Assembly (NCBI GenBank): GCA_032173965.1
Contig: CM063289.1
Span: 30,794,690-30,858,689, forward strand
From: Sitta carolinensis
Lineage: Eukaryota > Chordata > Aves > Passeriformes > Sittidae
Direction of reading: 5' to 3'
DNA: 64,000 nt
In this document: in pieces, positions 45,476 to 57,465 of the stretch
Position numbering within the stretch: the stretch's first letter is position 1
Layout of the letters: the number at the start of each line of letters is the position of its first letter
The notes under the pieces: model-generated
What the model saw: only the letters and a program-made list of their open reading frames with translations
What the model was told of the DNA's origin: nothing
The model's database searches: none
Position numbers and translations under genes: made by a program

Positions 45476-46935
45476 CTGTCCCCAGCCCCTCCCCAGCTCT
45501 CCTGGAGCCCCTCCAGGGCTCTGGGCTCTCCCCAGACCCTCCTCCTGCCCAGGGGAGCCCCCAGCCCAGCCCGGCTGCCAGGCAGGCACAGACCCTCCCC
45601 AGGCTCTGCTGCAGCCACCAAGAGCTGAGCCACGAGAGATGTGCAGCTTTGGTTGCATTTTGGGGCTTGCAGCAGGAACCCCCCAGACCTTCTGAGGGAA
45701 GGCTGGAGCTGGGACATGGCAGGAGGTGGAGAATTTCCCAGAGTTAGAGTGCAGATGAAGTGATTTGCTCTTAAGTACGAGCTTTGTTCTGCTCCTAATT
45801 GACTGGGCTCTTCTTTAATCTGGGCTTTACAGCGAGGAAATTAAATCCAAGCTGGCTGGAGATGTCTGTGAGCCTGGTTACAGTGACACTGGGCAGGTCA
45901 CAGCAGCACTCCAGAATGGAATTAGAGGAGAAACAGTCGGAGAGGCCGTTAATTAAACATTCAAACAGCCCAGAGCAGCCCCGAGCTGCAGACAGCAATC
46001 CTGCCTGGAGGCAGAGGGGACACAGCCGGGTCTGGGCTCCTGGCAAATCCTGGGGGCTGCTGTGGCCACTGATTTCCTGGGAAGGTCGCCCTTCCCAGCA
46101 CAGGAATTCAGCATTTCTGGAGCCTCCCAGCCTGAGACAAATCCGGATTTTTTCTGCTGTATCCATACACTACTGATTTTTCTGCCATTCCCTGGCTGTT
46201 AGGGATCATTACATTCCGATCACTAAAATCTGTGGAATTTAGTAATTATGACTCAACTATACGTGCAGCATCACAATGGAATGTTAATATTTATTAGGCA
46301 TTAAGAAGTGTTTGCTTTGCACCCGTGTTTCTTCCCACACCTCTCAAGACTCCGCTCTAGGAGCAGATTTGGCATTTTAAATCTGCTCTGCTGAGCTTGG
46401 AGTGCACATTAAACCCCTCACTGAGCTGCTCCCCACTTCCACAGCTCCTGCCTCCCACCCGGATCACGTGGAGCTGTGAAGGTCAGGGGAAAAATTAAAT
46501 AAAGCAGCAAATAAACATTTATTCAGTAAATGGATTAAGGGAAGGCCGAAGGAATGAGATAATAAACAAGGATGGAAGAGGAATTAAACTCCCAAGTGAA
46601 TTTGGTGCGGGGGTCCAACACGGGAAGGGCTTTGCAGTCATCTGGCTTTTCCTTTCTCCATGTTCAATTAAAACACTAATTTAACGTTAATGTTTGAAAG
46701 GGAACCCTTCCTTTTTGCACAGGGATTTCAATTTAAACCTTCCCTTCCTGGTGTGTGGCCAAAGGCTGGGGAGCTGCAGGAGGGATGCTGAGGGAGCTGG
46801 GGGGGATCAGCCTGGGAAGGGAAGGCTCAGGAGAGTCCTGGGCTCAGCTCACCCCAGGATTCCCAGGAAAGAGCAGAGCAGGTGGGGAGCCCTGGCTGAT
46901 GGGGGGTTTGCCAGGGATGGTCCTGGCTGGGCTGA
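45476..46935. other. Intron 2, single-copy sequence
   Basis: The part 46180-46700 is AT-rich and repeat-free (AATTTAGTAATTATGACTC, AATGTTAATATTTATTAGGC) and may be conserved non-coding DNA. No exon. Confidence 0.45.
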
Positions 46936-46939
46936 CAAC

Positions 46940-47525
46940 CCCACTGTTATTCCACAACTCCACAGTGCCACAATTATTCCACAATTATTCCACAACTCCA
47001 CAGTGCCACAATTATTCCACAGTTCCACAATTATTCACAGTTCCACAATCACTCAGCTCCACAATTATCACAGTTATTCATAATTCCACAGTTCCACAAT
47101 TATTTCCCCAGTTCCACAGTTATTCACAATCACACAACTCCACAATTATTATTCCACAATTCCATAATTCCACAATTATGCACATCGCACAACTCCACAA
47201 TTATTCCACAGTTATTCCATAATCTACAGTTCCACAATTATTCCACAACTCCACAATTATTCCATAATTCCACAATTATTCTATAATTCCCCAACTCCAC
47301 AATTATTCCACAATTAATCCATAATTCCACAATAACCGTAATTCCACAATTATTCCCACACTCCACAACCCACAGCTGCACAGTTCCACAACCCCACAGT
47401 TCCACAATTATGCCACAATTCCACAGTTATTCCAAAATTCCACAGTCCCACAATTATTCCACAATTCCACAGTTATCCCAAAATTCCACAGTCCCACAAT
47501 TATTCCACAGCTCCACAGTTCCAGT
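46940..47525. repeat. Minisatellite, ~13-16-bp unit
   Basis: About 40 irregular copies of TTCCACAATTATTCCACA with ACTCCACAGTTCCACAA variants. Confidence 0.92.
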
Positions 47526-48055
47526 GGTTCCCCAGTTCCCTCCAGCAGCTCATCCTGGGCAGCAGCAGGACCTGTCCCTGGCCTGGGGTGTCCTTCCCCT
47601 CCCTCCCCTCCCCTCAATTCCTCTTCTCTCCTTCTCCTCTTCCTCTCGATTTAATCAGAAGCACAGAGCAACCTGTGCCTGGAAAACCACACTCAGCCAA
47701 ATCTTGGAGTTATGGAACCATTAAAGCTGGAAAAGAGCCCTAAGGACATCATGTCTGAGCATCACTTGGAGGGAAAAAAACCCAGGGGAAAAGGCAGCAG
47801 TTAATCAAGGGAAGGATTTAAGGAAACACCCAACGCCTGTTGCAAAGGACTAGTTAAAAACAGTTAAAATACTTCCAAACGGTTCAGAACGCCAGGATTG
47901 CAGGGAATCCCCTCCCGAGCTGGGCTCTGCACGGCTCCCCCTGTCCTGTGCTGCAAAATCCAGAATTGCCACGAAGGAGCTGCTTGGAACATTCCCAGGA
48001 AGGGGAAAATCCCTGAATTTCAGCAAGGCTCTCAAATGATGTCTGAGATGAAATC
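47526..48055. other. Intron 2, single-copy sequence
   Basis: A pyrimidine-rich CCCTCCCCTCC patch at 47590-47650. No exon. Confidence 0.5.
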
Positions 48056-48265
48056 CCGGAATCCCAGAACGGGCTGGGTGGGAAGGGACCTCAAACCCAC
48101 CCAGTGCCCCCCTGCCCTGGCAGGGACCCCTCCCACTGGGCCAGCCCCAATTCCCAGCCTGAACTGGGACACTCCAGGGATCCAGGGGCAGCCACAGCTG
48201 CTCTGGGAATTCCAGCCCAGCCTCTCCCACCCTCCCAGGGATGAATTCCTAATTCCCAATATCCC
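48056..48265 (+). mobile_element. CR1-type LINE fragment
   Basis: The clearest CR1 in the window: GGGAAGGGACCTCAAACCCA, GGCAGGGACCCCTCCCACTG, AGGGATCCAGGGGCAGCCAC, GCTGCTCTGGGAATTCCAGC and CAGGGATGAATTCCTAATTC. Confidence 0.8.
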
Positions 48266-48935
48266 ATCAATTCATCCCTCCCTGGCAGTGGGATCCATCC
48301 CTGTGTCCTGCCCAAAATCCCATCTCTCCCTGGCAGTGGGATCCATTCCATGTCCTGTCCAAAATCCCATCCCTCCCTGGCAGTGGGATCCATCCCTGTG
48401 CCCTGTCCAAAGTCCCCTCCCTGGCAGTGGGATCCATCCCTATCCCTGTGTCCTGCCCAAAATCCCATCCCTCCCTGGCAGTGGGATCCATCCCTGTGTC
48501 CTGCCCAAAATCCCATCCCTGGCAGTGGGATCCATCCCTGTGTCCTGTCCAAAATCCCATCCCTCCCTGGCAGTGGGATCCATCCCTGTGTCCTGTCCAA
48601 AATCCCATCCCTCCCTGGCAGTGGGATCCATCCCTATCCCTGTGTCCTGCCCAAAATCCCATCCCTCCCTGGCAGTGGGATCCATCCCTGTGTCCTGCCC
48701 AAAATCCCATCCCTGGCAGTGGGATCCATCCCTGTGGCCTGTCCAAAGTCCCCTCCCTGGCAGTGGGATCCATCCCTGTGTCCTGCCCAAAATCCCATCT
48801 CTCCCTGGCAGTGGGATCCATCCCTGTGTCCTGCCCAAAATCCCATCTCTCCCTGGCAGTGGGATCCATCCCTGTGTCCTGCCCAAAATCCCCTCTCTTC
48901 TGGCAGTGGGATCCATCCCTGTGTTCCCCCATCCC
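48266..48935. repeat. Minisatellite, ~50-60-bp unit, grown from the CR1 end
   Basis: About 13 copies of CCTGGCAGTGGGATCCATCC followed by CTGTGTCCTGCCCAAAATCC. It begins where the CR1 ends (AATTCCCAATATCCC), so the CR1 3' part probably seeded it. Confidence 0.93.
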
Positions 48936-49226
48936 TGGAGAATAAATCCTCCCCTCCCTGGCACACCCAGGCACTGTTTTCCTCCTCAGCCCTGGAACTG
49001 ACACTGACCCCCTAAACACTGAACTCCACACCCCAAATAAATCCCTGACATTAAACTAAAACCAACCCTAAACCTCTCCAAAAGTGATCTCCGACACACT
49101 CCTTTGTGTGCCTGAACATCCCGCACCCTAAGCATCGATCTTGTAAAGGATAATTGTGCTTTTCAGGGGAGCAAAATTATTTATCGATACTTACTGAAAA
49201 CTGCTATGGTTTTTATACTTTTTTAC

Positions 49227-49261
<35 letters not shown>

Positions 49262-50330
49262 CATTTCGTGCTCAGATGAGCTCGGTATTTACAGAGCTGC
49301 GGAATGCCCCCCATCCCCAGCAGCATTCCCAGAGTGCCTGGAGCAGAGACTGTAAATCGGGAGAGTTTTCCAGCACTTGCTGCCCGTGCTGGCCCCGACC
49401 CTCCCTCCTGACACTCAGGAGCCCTCGGGGAAGGCTCCGAACCTTTCCCGTTTGCATTTCCATCATTAGTTCCTCGAGGCACTTTGATTGAAGAGCGTTG
49501 CCTAAAGGTCTCCACCTCCTCCTAATTAAACGCGGTTTGTCTCAAACGCGGCAGCTCTGGCAAAGTGGGGCTGAGGAAATAAATGATGGGTGGGCTGGGG
49601 AGAGAAACGGTTTGATCTCGAGCCTACATTTATTTCAAATTCCTGTCTGCACAGAGGCGTGACAGAAGTCTGGTGGAAGTGGCACTTCCCTGAGTTTGGG
49701 ATGGATCTTTGATGTCCCTGGCAGTGCAGCCACAATCTCTGGAATTAATGGCATATCCTGACTACCAGAACTTCATTTTCACCTGTTTGCTGTGGTCAGC
49801 TTATTTGAGACCAGCTATGAGGGCACGAAAAGGAACGATCCTGTTTGGGAATTCTGTGCCACCGGGATGAGGTTTGTGGCCGTGGGTTGAGCCCCCCCCA
49901 GCTCTCCCCGGGCAGGGAATTCAGCTGGGACATTCCTGGACCCCAGAGCTGCAGGAGCAGGAGGGAATTCATCTTTCCCCACTCCTGGAAAAGCTTTCAG
50001 ACACTCCAGCAGCTCCTTCCAGCGAGCAGCACTCTGCAATCAGAGCTCTGCCAACTGCTTAATCATGGAAATGGAGCCAAAAAGTGACAAAGGGCAAAAA
50101 TAATAATAAAAAAAGGGCAACCTCCTGGGGGCTGGAGCCAAAGCCCTCCCAGCTGGGCACTGATTGCTGGCTGAGCAGGGCCCTGGCCACAGGGCAGCCC
50201 CATTGCTGCAGCTCATTAACCCCCAGGGCTGGGACAGGGCTCTGGAAAAGCAGGGGAGCTTCCCATTCCAGGAAATGATTGAAGTAATTGAATCGTTCAA
50301 TTTTATTCAATTATTCAATGGAATAATTGA
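48936..50330. other. Intron 2, single-copy with a T-run
   Basis: A pure T-run of 33 at 49229-49261. Unique sequence otherwise. A short ATTGAATTATTCAAT-type repeat at 50277-50338. No exon. Confidence 0.55.
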
Positions 50331-50334
50331 ATTA

Positions 50335-50425
50335 TTCCACGGGCTGGGATTATTCCATAGGCTGCCCAGAGAAGCTGTGGCTGCCCCTGGAAGTGCCCAG
50401 GGCCAGGCTGGATGGGGCTAAAGGA
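50335..50425 (+). mobile_element. CR1-type LINE fragment
   Basis: GGCTGCCCAGAGAAGCTGTG, GCTGCCCCTGGAAGTGCCCA and GGGCCAGGCTGGATGGGGC are canonical avian CR1 blocks. Confidence 0.8.
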
Positions 50426-50947
50426 GAAAGAGCATAAATATGAAAACAAAGGTTAAAATAATTCAGGATTTTACCTGGTTAGAAGCAGTGCTGCCCTGGG
50501 TTCATTTTATAGCCAGCAGAGTGCCCACTAAGGCAGGACAAGAAGAGGGGAGTTTACCCAGGGCGAGGGGGGTGGGTGGGACAGGAGGAACATTTACCAG
50601 TTAATAAAAATCTGGATAAATCTGAACAAACCAGTCTGAGCATCTCTAAAGCCTCCTGGCCCCAGGAAGCTCCTGAGGAGCTCAGTGAGTAGGGAGTGGC
50701 CAATGGAATTCCAGCAAAACCCCAGAAATCTCCCAGCAAAACCCCAGAAATCTGCCCTTGGGGAGGCACCAGCAAACCCCCCCAGCTCCTCCTGCCCCTC
50801 TGCTGCAGGAGGCTGCTGGTGTTGGGGAGGACACAGAGCCCCCCAAGCCCCCCTGCTCCCCTCTCCACACCAGCCTCAACCCACAGGGTCCCATTTCCAG
50901 CCAGCAGCCAGAGCACCACCCTTTGCTCAGCCAGAAAAATTTTAAAA
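50426..50947. other. Intron 2, single-copy sequence
   Basis: A doubled CAGCAAAACCCCAGAAATCT at 50712-50752. Nothing else recognised. Confidence 0.5.
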
Positions 50948-51424
50948 TGTTGACTAGAGACAATAAGAGAAATAGAATAAAGCAAAGGTTTAATGGTTGG
51001 GTGCCTTGGGGCTCTGCCAGGAGCACCCCGGTGTTTTGGAATCCCCCATTTTTATCCTGTCCTCATGCAGGGATTTATGCACATTCAAACTCTCCCAGGA
51101 ATTGTTCTGCATGGGCACTCCTTGGGTCTGTCAAGCACAATTTCCACTTTCATTCAGTTTTTACCATTTTTTTATTTGGGCTTGGTCTCTTTTTCACAGC
51201 AGTGAATGCTGAGAGTCACTTGGGCCTCTCCTGGAAGTTCTCTTCTCTATTCAGGCAGTGAAACACACTGCACCTAAATTCCAAACTACAGCAAAGAAAA
51301 AAACCTTATACATCTATCCAGGCAGTTAAACACACTAAAAACTACAGAAAAAAAACCCCATCATACTTATAACATTAATTCCAACATTTGTGAAAAGCCA
51401 GCACCAAAATATTAATTTATAACA
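50948..51424 (-). mobile_element. LTR-like element, family 2, copy 2
   Basis: 477 bp, highly similar to 35488-35944, same orientation; TG...CA ends (TGTTATAAATTAATATT to CTCTAGTCAACA on the minus strand). It differs by a short extra segment at about 51055-51100. Confidence 0.65.
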
Positions 51425-51477
51425 CCTTCATCCTCACAGACAGAGGAGGGGCTGGCTGCTGAAGGGGCTGTGCAGGC

Positions 51478-51580
51478 TGAGAGACAGAAAATCGTGGGAT
51501 GATGGAATATCCTGAGCTGGAGGGGCCCCAGGATCATCAGTGCTGGCCCTGCACAGAGCCCAGAGATCCCTGGGGATTAC
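51478..51580 (+). mobile_element. CR1-type LINE fragment
   Basis: AATATCCTGAGCTGGAGGGG, CCCCAGGATCATCAGTGCTG and CCTGCACAGAGCCCAGAGA fit an avian CR1. Confidence 0.65.
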
Positions 51581-51589
51581 ACACAGACT

Positions 51590-51896
51590 CCTTCGTGATT
51601 TTCTCTCAAGGCTGCCTAAAAAATTCCCTTTATTAGGAATGTGTCCCCTTATAAACCATTCCCCACAGAGCAGTGTGACTGGTGAGAGGAAGGCAAAGCT
51701 CTTCACCCCCACTGGTCACACCAGAGGGACATCCAGAGGGATCCTCCTCCCAGGAGGGATGTACACAGAGATAGAGCTACAACAACAGCCCATGGGGTTT
51801 TCCCATTTTTCCTGGGAGAAGAATTTCAGAAAACCCGAACATCAGAAAACCAGCACTTTGGAAACCCAGAAACTTCAGGTTTGAAACCAGACTGCA
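51590..51896 (-). mobile_element. LTR-like element
   Basis: On the minus strand it begins TGCAGTCTGGTTTCAAACC and contains TAATAAAGGGAA before AGGCAGCCTTGAGAG; related to 13701-13995 and 43012-43255. Solo LTR most likely. Confidence 0.55.
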
Positions 51897-51939
51897 GTCC
51901 CCACTGTGTTCTGCAGCTCTGGCAGCCCTGGGCAGAGCC

Positions 51940-52875
51940 AGCACCCTCTGGGCAAGAACCTGCCCCTAAAACCCAGCCCTAAACCTCTGGGCAAGAACCT
52001 GCCCCTAAAACCCAGCCCTAAACCTCTGGGCAAGAACCTGCCCCTAAAACCCAGCCCTAAACCTCTGGGCAAGAACCTGCCCCTAAAACCCAGCCCTAAA
52101 CCTCTGGGCAAGAACCTGCCCCTAAAACCCAGCCCTAAACCTCTGGGCAAGAACCCAACCCTAAAACCCAGCCCTAAACCTCTGGGCAAGAACCTGCCCC
52201 TAAAACCCAGCCATGAACCTCTGGGCAAGAACCCAACCCTAAAACCCAGCCTTAAAACCCAGCCCTAAACCTCTGGGCAAGAACCTGCCCCTAAAACCCA
52301 GCCCTAAACCTCTGGGAAAGAACCTGCCCCTAAAACCCAGCCCTAAACCTCTGGGCAAGAACCTGCCCCTAAAACCCAGCCCTAAACCTCTGGGCAAGAA
52401 CCTGCCCCTAAAACCCAGCCCTAAACCTCTGGGCAAGAACCTGCCCCTAAAACCCAGCCCTAAACCTCTGGGCAAGAACCCAACCCTAAAACCCAGCCCT
52501 AAACCTCTGGGCAAGAACCTGCCCCTAAAACCCAGCCATGAACCTCTGGGCAAGAACCCAACCCTAAAACCCAGCCTTAAAACCCAGCCCTAAACCTCTG
52601 GGCAAGAACCTGCCCCTAAAACCCAGCCTAAACCTCTGGGCAAGAACCTGCCCCTAAAACCCAGCCCTAAAACCCAGCCCTAAAACCCAGTCCTAAAACT
52701 CTGGGCAAGAACCTGCCCCTAAAACCCAACCATGAACCTCTGGGCAAGAACCCAACCCTAAAACCCAACCCTAAAACCCAGCCCTAAACCTCTGGGCAAG
52801 AACCTGCCCCTAAAACCCAGCCTTAAAACCCAGCCCTAAACCTCTGGGCAAGAACCTGCCCCTAAACCCCAGCCT
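51940..52875. repeat. Telomere-like minisatellite, ~35-bp unit
   Basis: About 26 copies of CCCTAAACCTCTGGGCAAGA followed by ACCTGCCCCTAAAACCCAG. Each unit holds CCCTAAA/CCCCTAAAACCC motifs close to the telomeric CCCTAA, sometimes AACCCAACCCTAAAACCC. Copies at left are almost uniform; right-hand ones are shuffled. Confidence 0.95.
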
Positions 52876-54330
52876 AAAGCTCCCTGGCCCCGCTCCAGCC
52901 TGCCCCTGCCCCTGTTTCCGCGGCTGCATCTCCCCTCGGGAGGAATTTGTGCCCTCCGGGAGGGGTGGACACCTTTTAAACACAAATCCCAACACAAGAG
53001 GGCAAAGGGATTTTCGCGGAAGGGTTTCTGCCGCGTGGGAGGCGCAAAGAAAAGAGTTCCAGACTAGAAAATTAAGAGGTGAAACCTCATCACTGCTCCT
53101 TACAGGCAAAATGAGAATATTAGAGGGTTGTGACAGGTAAACAGTGATATACCTGTTGCTGCTCGTGCTGTCACTGGAACTAAATAAAAGAGCTGTAATG
53201 ATTTGAGATGATTTCTTGTAACTCTGTATTTTTCCTTTTGGAGAATTCTGCAGGTTCAGTCTCTCTCCAGCGAGCCTGAATGACAGATTTACATCGTATT
53301 CCCAAGATAGTTATTAAAATAATTTCCCTTGACAGTTCTCTGGCTGCATCACTCCCCCTTCTCTGTATCCCAACCATATGGCTCTGCTGACTTCCCGTTT
53401 TAAGCGTTCTGCTGGGATGTGAGAAGCAATTCCTGGTCCTTTCCTCCAGCCCCACTTCTCCCCTGTCCCAGCGAGCGTGGAATATTGGGAGCCGGGAGGG
53501 ACCCCGGGGACCACCGCCGCCAGCTCCTGAGGGAATCCCCGCCCAGAGCCCTCCAGGGCTGCGCTGTGTGACCGCAGAGAGCCCTGCTGGGACCCCCGAG
53601 CCCCCGGCAGTGCCCCCGGGAAGTCTGCGAGCATTCCCTGCAGCCCGGCGGGGATGCGCGCTGGCCCGCTGCCGTGCCCGCAGCCCCAGGGTGCGTGGGG
53701 ATGCTCGCATCCCCACCCGCGGGCTCTGCCGCGCCGGGCGTGGTGTGCTCTGCCTGCCAGAGGGCTCCCAAGGGACAATATCCGGGTCTGGTTCTGTTCT
53801 CAGCCTGCTCCCCGCACGGCTGGCAGGGCACACATACAGGGCAGGACACACAGACGGGGCAGGGAAACGCACAGACGGGGCAGGACGCACAGACGGGGCA
53901 GGGCACAGGGTGGCTGCTGGGATTTTGCTGGGCTCTTTTTCCTTGGCTCTGGCTCCTGCTTTTGCTCCTGTGTTGCTGTGACACAGACAGGAACACACAG
54001 CACACACACACACAGGGGTTCAGGCAGGGAAGAGAGCTCCCAGTTTATTGTGCCCTCGTATCTCTCAGTTTCTGGGCAGTGAGCAGAGATTGCACAGAGC
54101 AGTTCCCACCTCTCCATCCCCACTGCTCACTGGAGAGTCCATCAGGTGAGATCTTTTACAAAGCAATGCAAACATGATCCTTGTTTATCTCACAATCCTG
54201 AGAACTGACTCCACTATACAAAACAAATCAGAAGGCTGATTTTCAGGGACAACACTCCTGCTTTGCTCTTGCTTTACTCTTCCTTTCTTTGCTCCTGCTC
54301 ATTAGTTAATTTAACTAAGCAGTCCGGATT
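52876..54330. other. Intron 2, mainly single-copy sequence
   Basis: Short ACAGACGGGGCAGG repeat at 53848-53905 and (CA)n at 53998-54013. GC-rich at 53450-53760. The patch 54020-54260 may be LTR-derived (CCAGTTTATTGTGCC). No exon. Confidence 0.45.
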
Positions 54331-54605
54331 TTTCCCTGGACTGGTTTTTTTTTTTTTCTTTCCCTTTTTTGTAACTACTCGAACCTGCTCCGGCCTGAGA
54401 AACCCCGAGAATTTGCCCCTTGTGTCCTGCAGTGCCATCCCCAGCGCCGGAGGGACTGACACCAGAGCGAGCACCCCAGGAGAGAATTTCGGAATTGGTC
54501 ATCTTTTTCCGAGCGGTGACAGAGTGTTGTCACCCAGTATTGCTCATGTTGTGTGCTGTGCCTGTTAAATAAACAGGTTCTTTCCACTTCTCTCCCAGGA
54601 ATCAT
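54331..54605 (+). mobile_element. Possible LTR 3' part
   Basis: The TGCCTGTTAAATAAACAGGTTC polyadenylation block followed by CTTTCCACTTCTCTCC and a preceding CATCTTTTTCCGAGCGGTGA look like the R-U5 end of an avian LTR. Single copy in the window, family not identified. Confidence 0.4.
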
Positions 54606-56040
54606 TCCCAACACAGGGCAGGGGCCGTGTGGGTTTGCTCTCTGCAGGGTCCCCCTTCGGAGGTTTTCTCCCAGATTTGCCCTAAACCAGAAGAAGAAAA
54701 GCAGTGCCAGCTGTGTCTGCAGCTCTGCAGCCTGGGGATGTGCCCCCTGCACTGAGCCTGCCCCTGCTGGGCTTAGCGTTAAATTGAAAATGAAAAAAAA
54801 ATTGGAAAAAACAAAAAAACCCCCATTCGTGTTGCTCATTCAGCTGTTGATGGTTTATGAGATTTTGCTGTACTCTGGTTGCCCTGAACACAAATTTATC
54901 CTGAGCAGGTTCCCAGTGCCTCGACAGTCCAAGGGAGCAAAGGCTCGTTCCCTGGATTAACTCAGCGGACGGGAATTTATTCAGTGTTTATTTTCGTTCT
55001 CACGACAAAGCCTAGAAATTAGTAATGATTATCTAACGCTGAAACTTGGAATTGCTTTCCACATTATTAATTCCTCCTCTTGAGCTGCCCCCATCCCACG
55101 GAAATGTGTTGGGAGTGGTGTGATTTAATCTTCCTGACATCCCAATGACATGGGAACCGCTGGTATTAATGGGGATTAATGGCGTCATTAATATTCATAT
55201 TCTACAGGCAGTTAACACCGAATTAACATCAGACTCTTGCCTGCCCAGCAGTTTTGGATGCCTGACCAGAGACGGCGCAGAATTCCAGGAGAATTCCGCT
55301 CTCCCCTTCAGCAGCCCCGGGATTTCTCTGCAGGAAAAGGAGGTGGGGGTTGAGGGTCTCCCCAAAGGGCCCAGCCCGGAGGTGCTGCTGGGGGGAGCGC
55401 TCTTTGCACGGGGCGTTGTCCCGAAAAAGGGATTTTAGCGGGATTCTAGCGGGATTTTAAGGGGTCCGAGCCCTCGGGTGATGCCCCAGCAGCTGCACTG
55501 GACCAGCAAGGGCCAGGAGAAAACTCTTCCCCCAATTTCAGCCTTGGAGTGGCAGCGATGGATGCAGCCCCTTTGTAGTTTGAATTTTTTAAGCTTGAAA
55601 TTCTTAAATTTTGTGAGAACTGGTTTGGTTTTTTGGGGTTTTTTTGGTTTTGTTTTTTTTTTGTTGTTGTTTTGGTTTGGGTTTTTTTGTTTGTTTTGTT
55701 TTTTGGTTTTTGTTTTGTTTTGTTTTTGGGGTTTTTTTTTGTTTGGTTGGTTGGTTGTGTTTTTTGTTCTTGTGTTTTTGTTTTTGTTTGTTTGGGTTTT
55801 TTTTTTAAATAAAATATTATGAAGAAATTGAACTTAGAAATTTAGACATTTCAGGCTTAGGAAATTCAGACTACAGCCCTGCTCCCCCTTTGGGTGACAG
55901 GTCCAGCCCGGCACAGAAATGAATCAGTGAGGGTGGGAAAGCGAGAATCACCCTGGCTGTGCAGGAGGCCAGCAACAAGGGGCGAATCAAAGCTGCAGGG
56001 AGGAGCCGGCAGCGAGAGGGGCTGAGCCCCCCAAACCCTG
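54606..56040. other. Intron 2, single-copy and a T/G-rich low-complexity tract
   Basis: The stretch 55620-55810 is T-rich with G (TTTTTTGTTTGTTTTG), with open frames that mean nothing. 55810-55890 resembles a scrap of the LTR family. 54955-55215 is AT-rich unique sequence. No exon. Confidence 0.5.
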
Positions 56041-56051
56041 CTGCACTGGGG

Positions 56052-56400
56052 GCTCCCTTAGGGACCCCTGCCCAGGTAATGACCCTGCTCCCTTAGGGAC
56101 CCCTGCCCAGGTAATGACCCTGCTCCCTTAGGGACCCTGCCCAGGTAATGACCCTGCTCCCTTAGGGACCCCTGCCCAGGTAATGACCCTGCTCCCTTAG
56201 GGACCCCTGCCCAGGTAATGACCCTGCTCCATTGGGACCCCTGCCCAGGTAATGACCCTGCTCCCTTAGGGACCCCTGCCCAGGTAATGACCCTGCTCCA
56301 TTAGGGACCCCTGCCCAGGTAATGACCCTGCTCCGTTAGGGACCCCTGCCCAGGTAATGACCCTGCTCCCTTAGGGACCCCTGCCCAGGTAATGACCCCC
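56052..56400. repeat. 35-bp array with paired splice-site-like motifs
   Basis: Ten copies of a ~35-bp unit. Each has GGGACCCCTGCCCAG directly followed by GTAATGACCC, and most have CTCCCTTAG just before it. On the plus strand this is an acceptor-like TTAG, a 14-nt middle and a strong donor-like CAG|GTAATGA. The plus strand is antisense to NEGR1. Confidence 0.93.
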
Positions 56401-56475
56401 CCGGTGTCCTGCAGAGCAGCATTGCCCACCGGAGGGGACAAGGACAGCAAGGGCACCACGGCCTCGGCTCCCAGA

Positions 56476-57045
56476 AATTAATAAATAAAGTAATATAAAA
56501 AATAAAATAAATAAATAAATAATAAATAAATAAAAATAAATAAAAATAAAATGTAAATAACTAAAATAAAAGTAAATAAAAAATAAATTTTAAAATAAAA
56601 AAATAAATAAAAATATAAATATAAATATAAATATAAATATAAATATAAATATAAATAAAAATAATAAATAAATATAAATATAAATATAAATATAAATATA
56701 AATATAAATATAAATATAAATTAATATAAATTAAATAAAAATAAAATATAAATAACTAAAAATTAAAATAAAAATTATTAAAAATAAATTAAAATAAATA
56801 AAATAAATAAATAAAAATATAAATATAAATTAAAAATAAATAAAAATAAAAATATAAATAGCTAAAAATAAAAATTATAGAAAATAAATAAAAATAAATT
56901 TTAAAATAATTAAATAAGAATAATGAATTAAATATAAATGTAAATTAATAAATAAATAAAAATATAAATAACTAAAACATTATAGAAAATAAATAAAAAA
57001 AATTTAATACATAAATAAATAAATAAATAAATAAGAATAAGCCAA
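56476..57045. repeat. AT-rich microsatellite tract, AAATAAATATAAAT-type
   Basis: Mixed (AAAT)n and (ATAAAT)n, over 85 percent AT for about 570 bp. Confidence 0.95.
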
Positions 57046-57299
57046 ACGAAATCTCAGTTAATTCATGGTGATCGAAGGAGAAAAGCCACTGAGCCCGTTC
57101 TGTTGGCCCAGCCACCGACGGGGGCCAGGAGAGCCCTGGGACGGAGCGCAGTGCCAGGGCGGAAAGGGTTAAAGTGCACGGCTGTGCTTTGGGTCCCTGT
57201 GGACGGGAAACCCAGCGTGAGCCGCAGAAAGAGCCCCGAGAGGCTCCGGGGTGCCCAGCGTGCCCCAAGGGCAGCACAGAGCCCCCTGAAATCAGGGGC

Positions 57300-57465
57300 T
57301 GCCACAGGGCCCTGGGCGGGCAGGGACCTAAACATGCCCAAAATTCACCCCGTGCCCCCTGCCCGGGCAGGGACCCCTGCCACTGTGCCAGGGGCCCCAG
57401 CCCCAATTCCAGCCTGGCACTGCAGGGATCCAGGGGCAGCCACGGCTGCTCTGGGAATTCTGCAC
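57300..57465 (+). mobile_element. CR1-type LINE fragment
   Basis: GGGCAGGGACCTAAACATGC, GCAGGGACCCCTGCCACTGT, CCAATTCCAGCCTGGCACTG, CAGGGATCCAGGGGCAGCCA and GCTGCTCTGGGAATTC. Confidence 0.78.

Noticed and set aside
51940..52875. True interstitial telomere
   Set aside because: No perfect run of CCCTAA repeats is present; the motif recurs once or twice per 35-bp unit only. Kept as telomere-like.
55620..55822. Hydrophobic phenylalanine-rich frame that looks like a membrane segment
   Set aside because: It is the translation of a T/G low-complexity tract.
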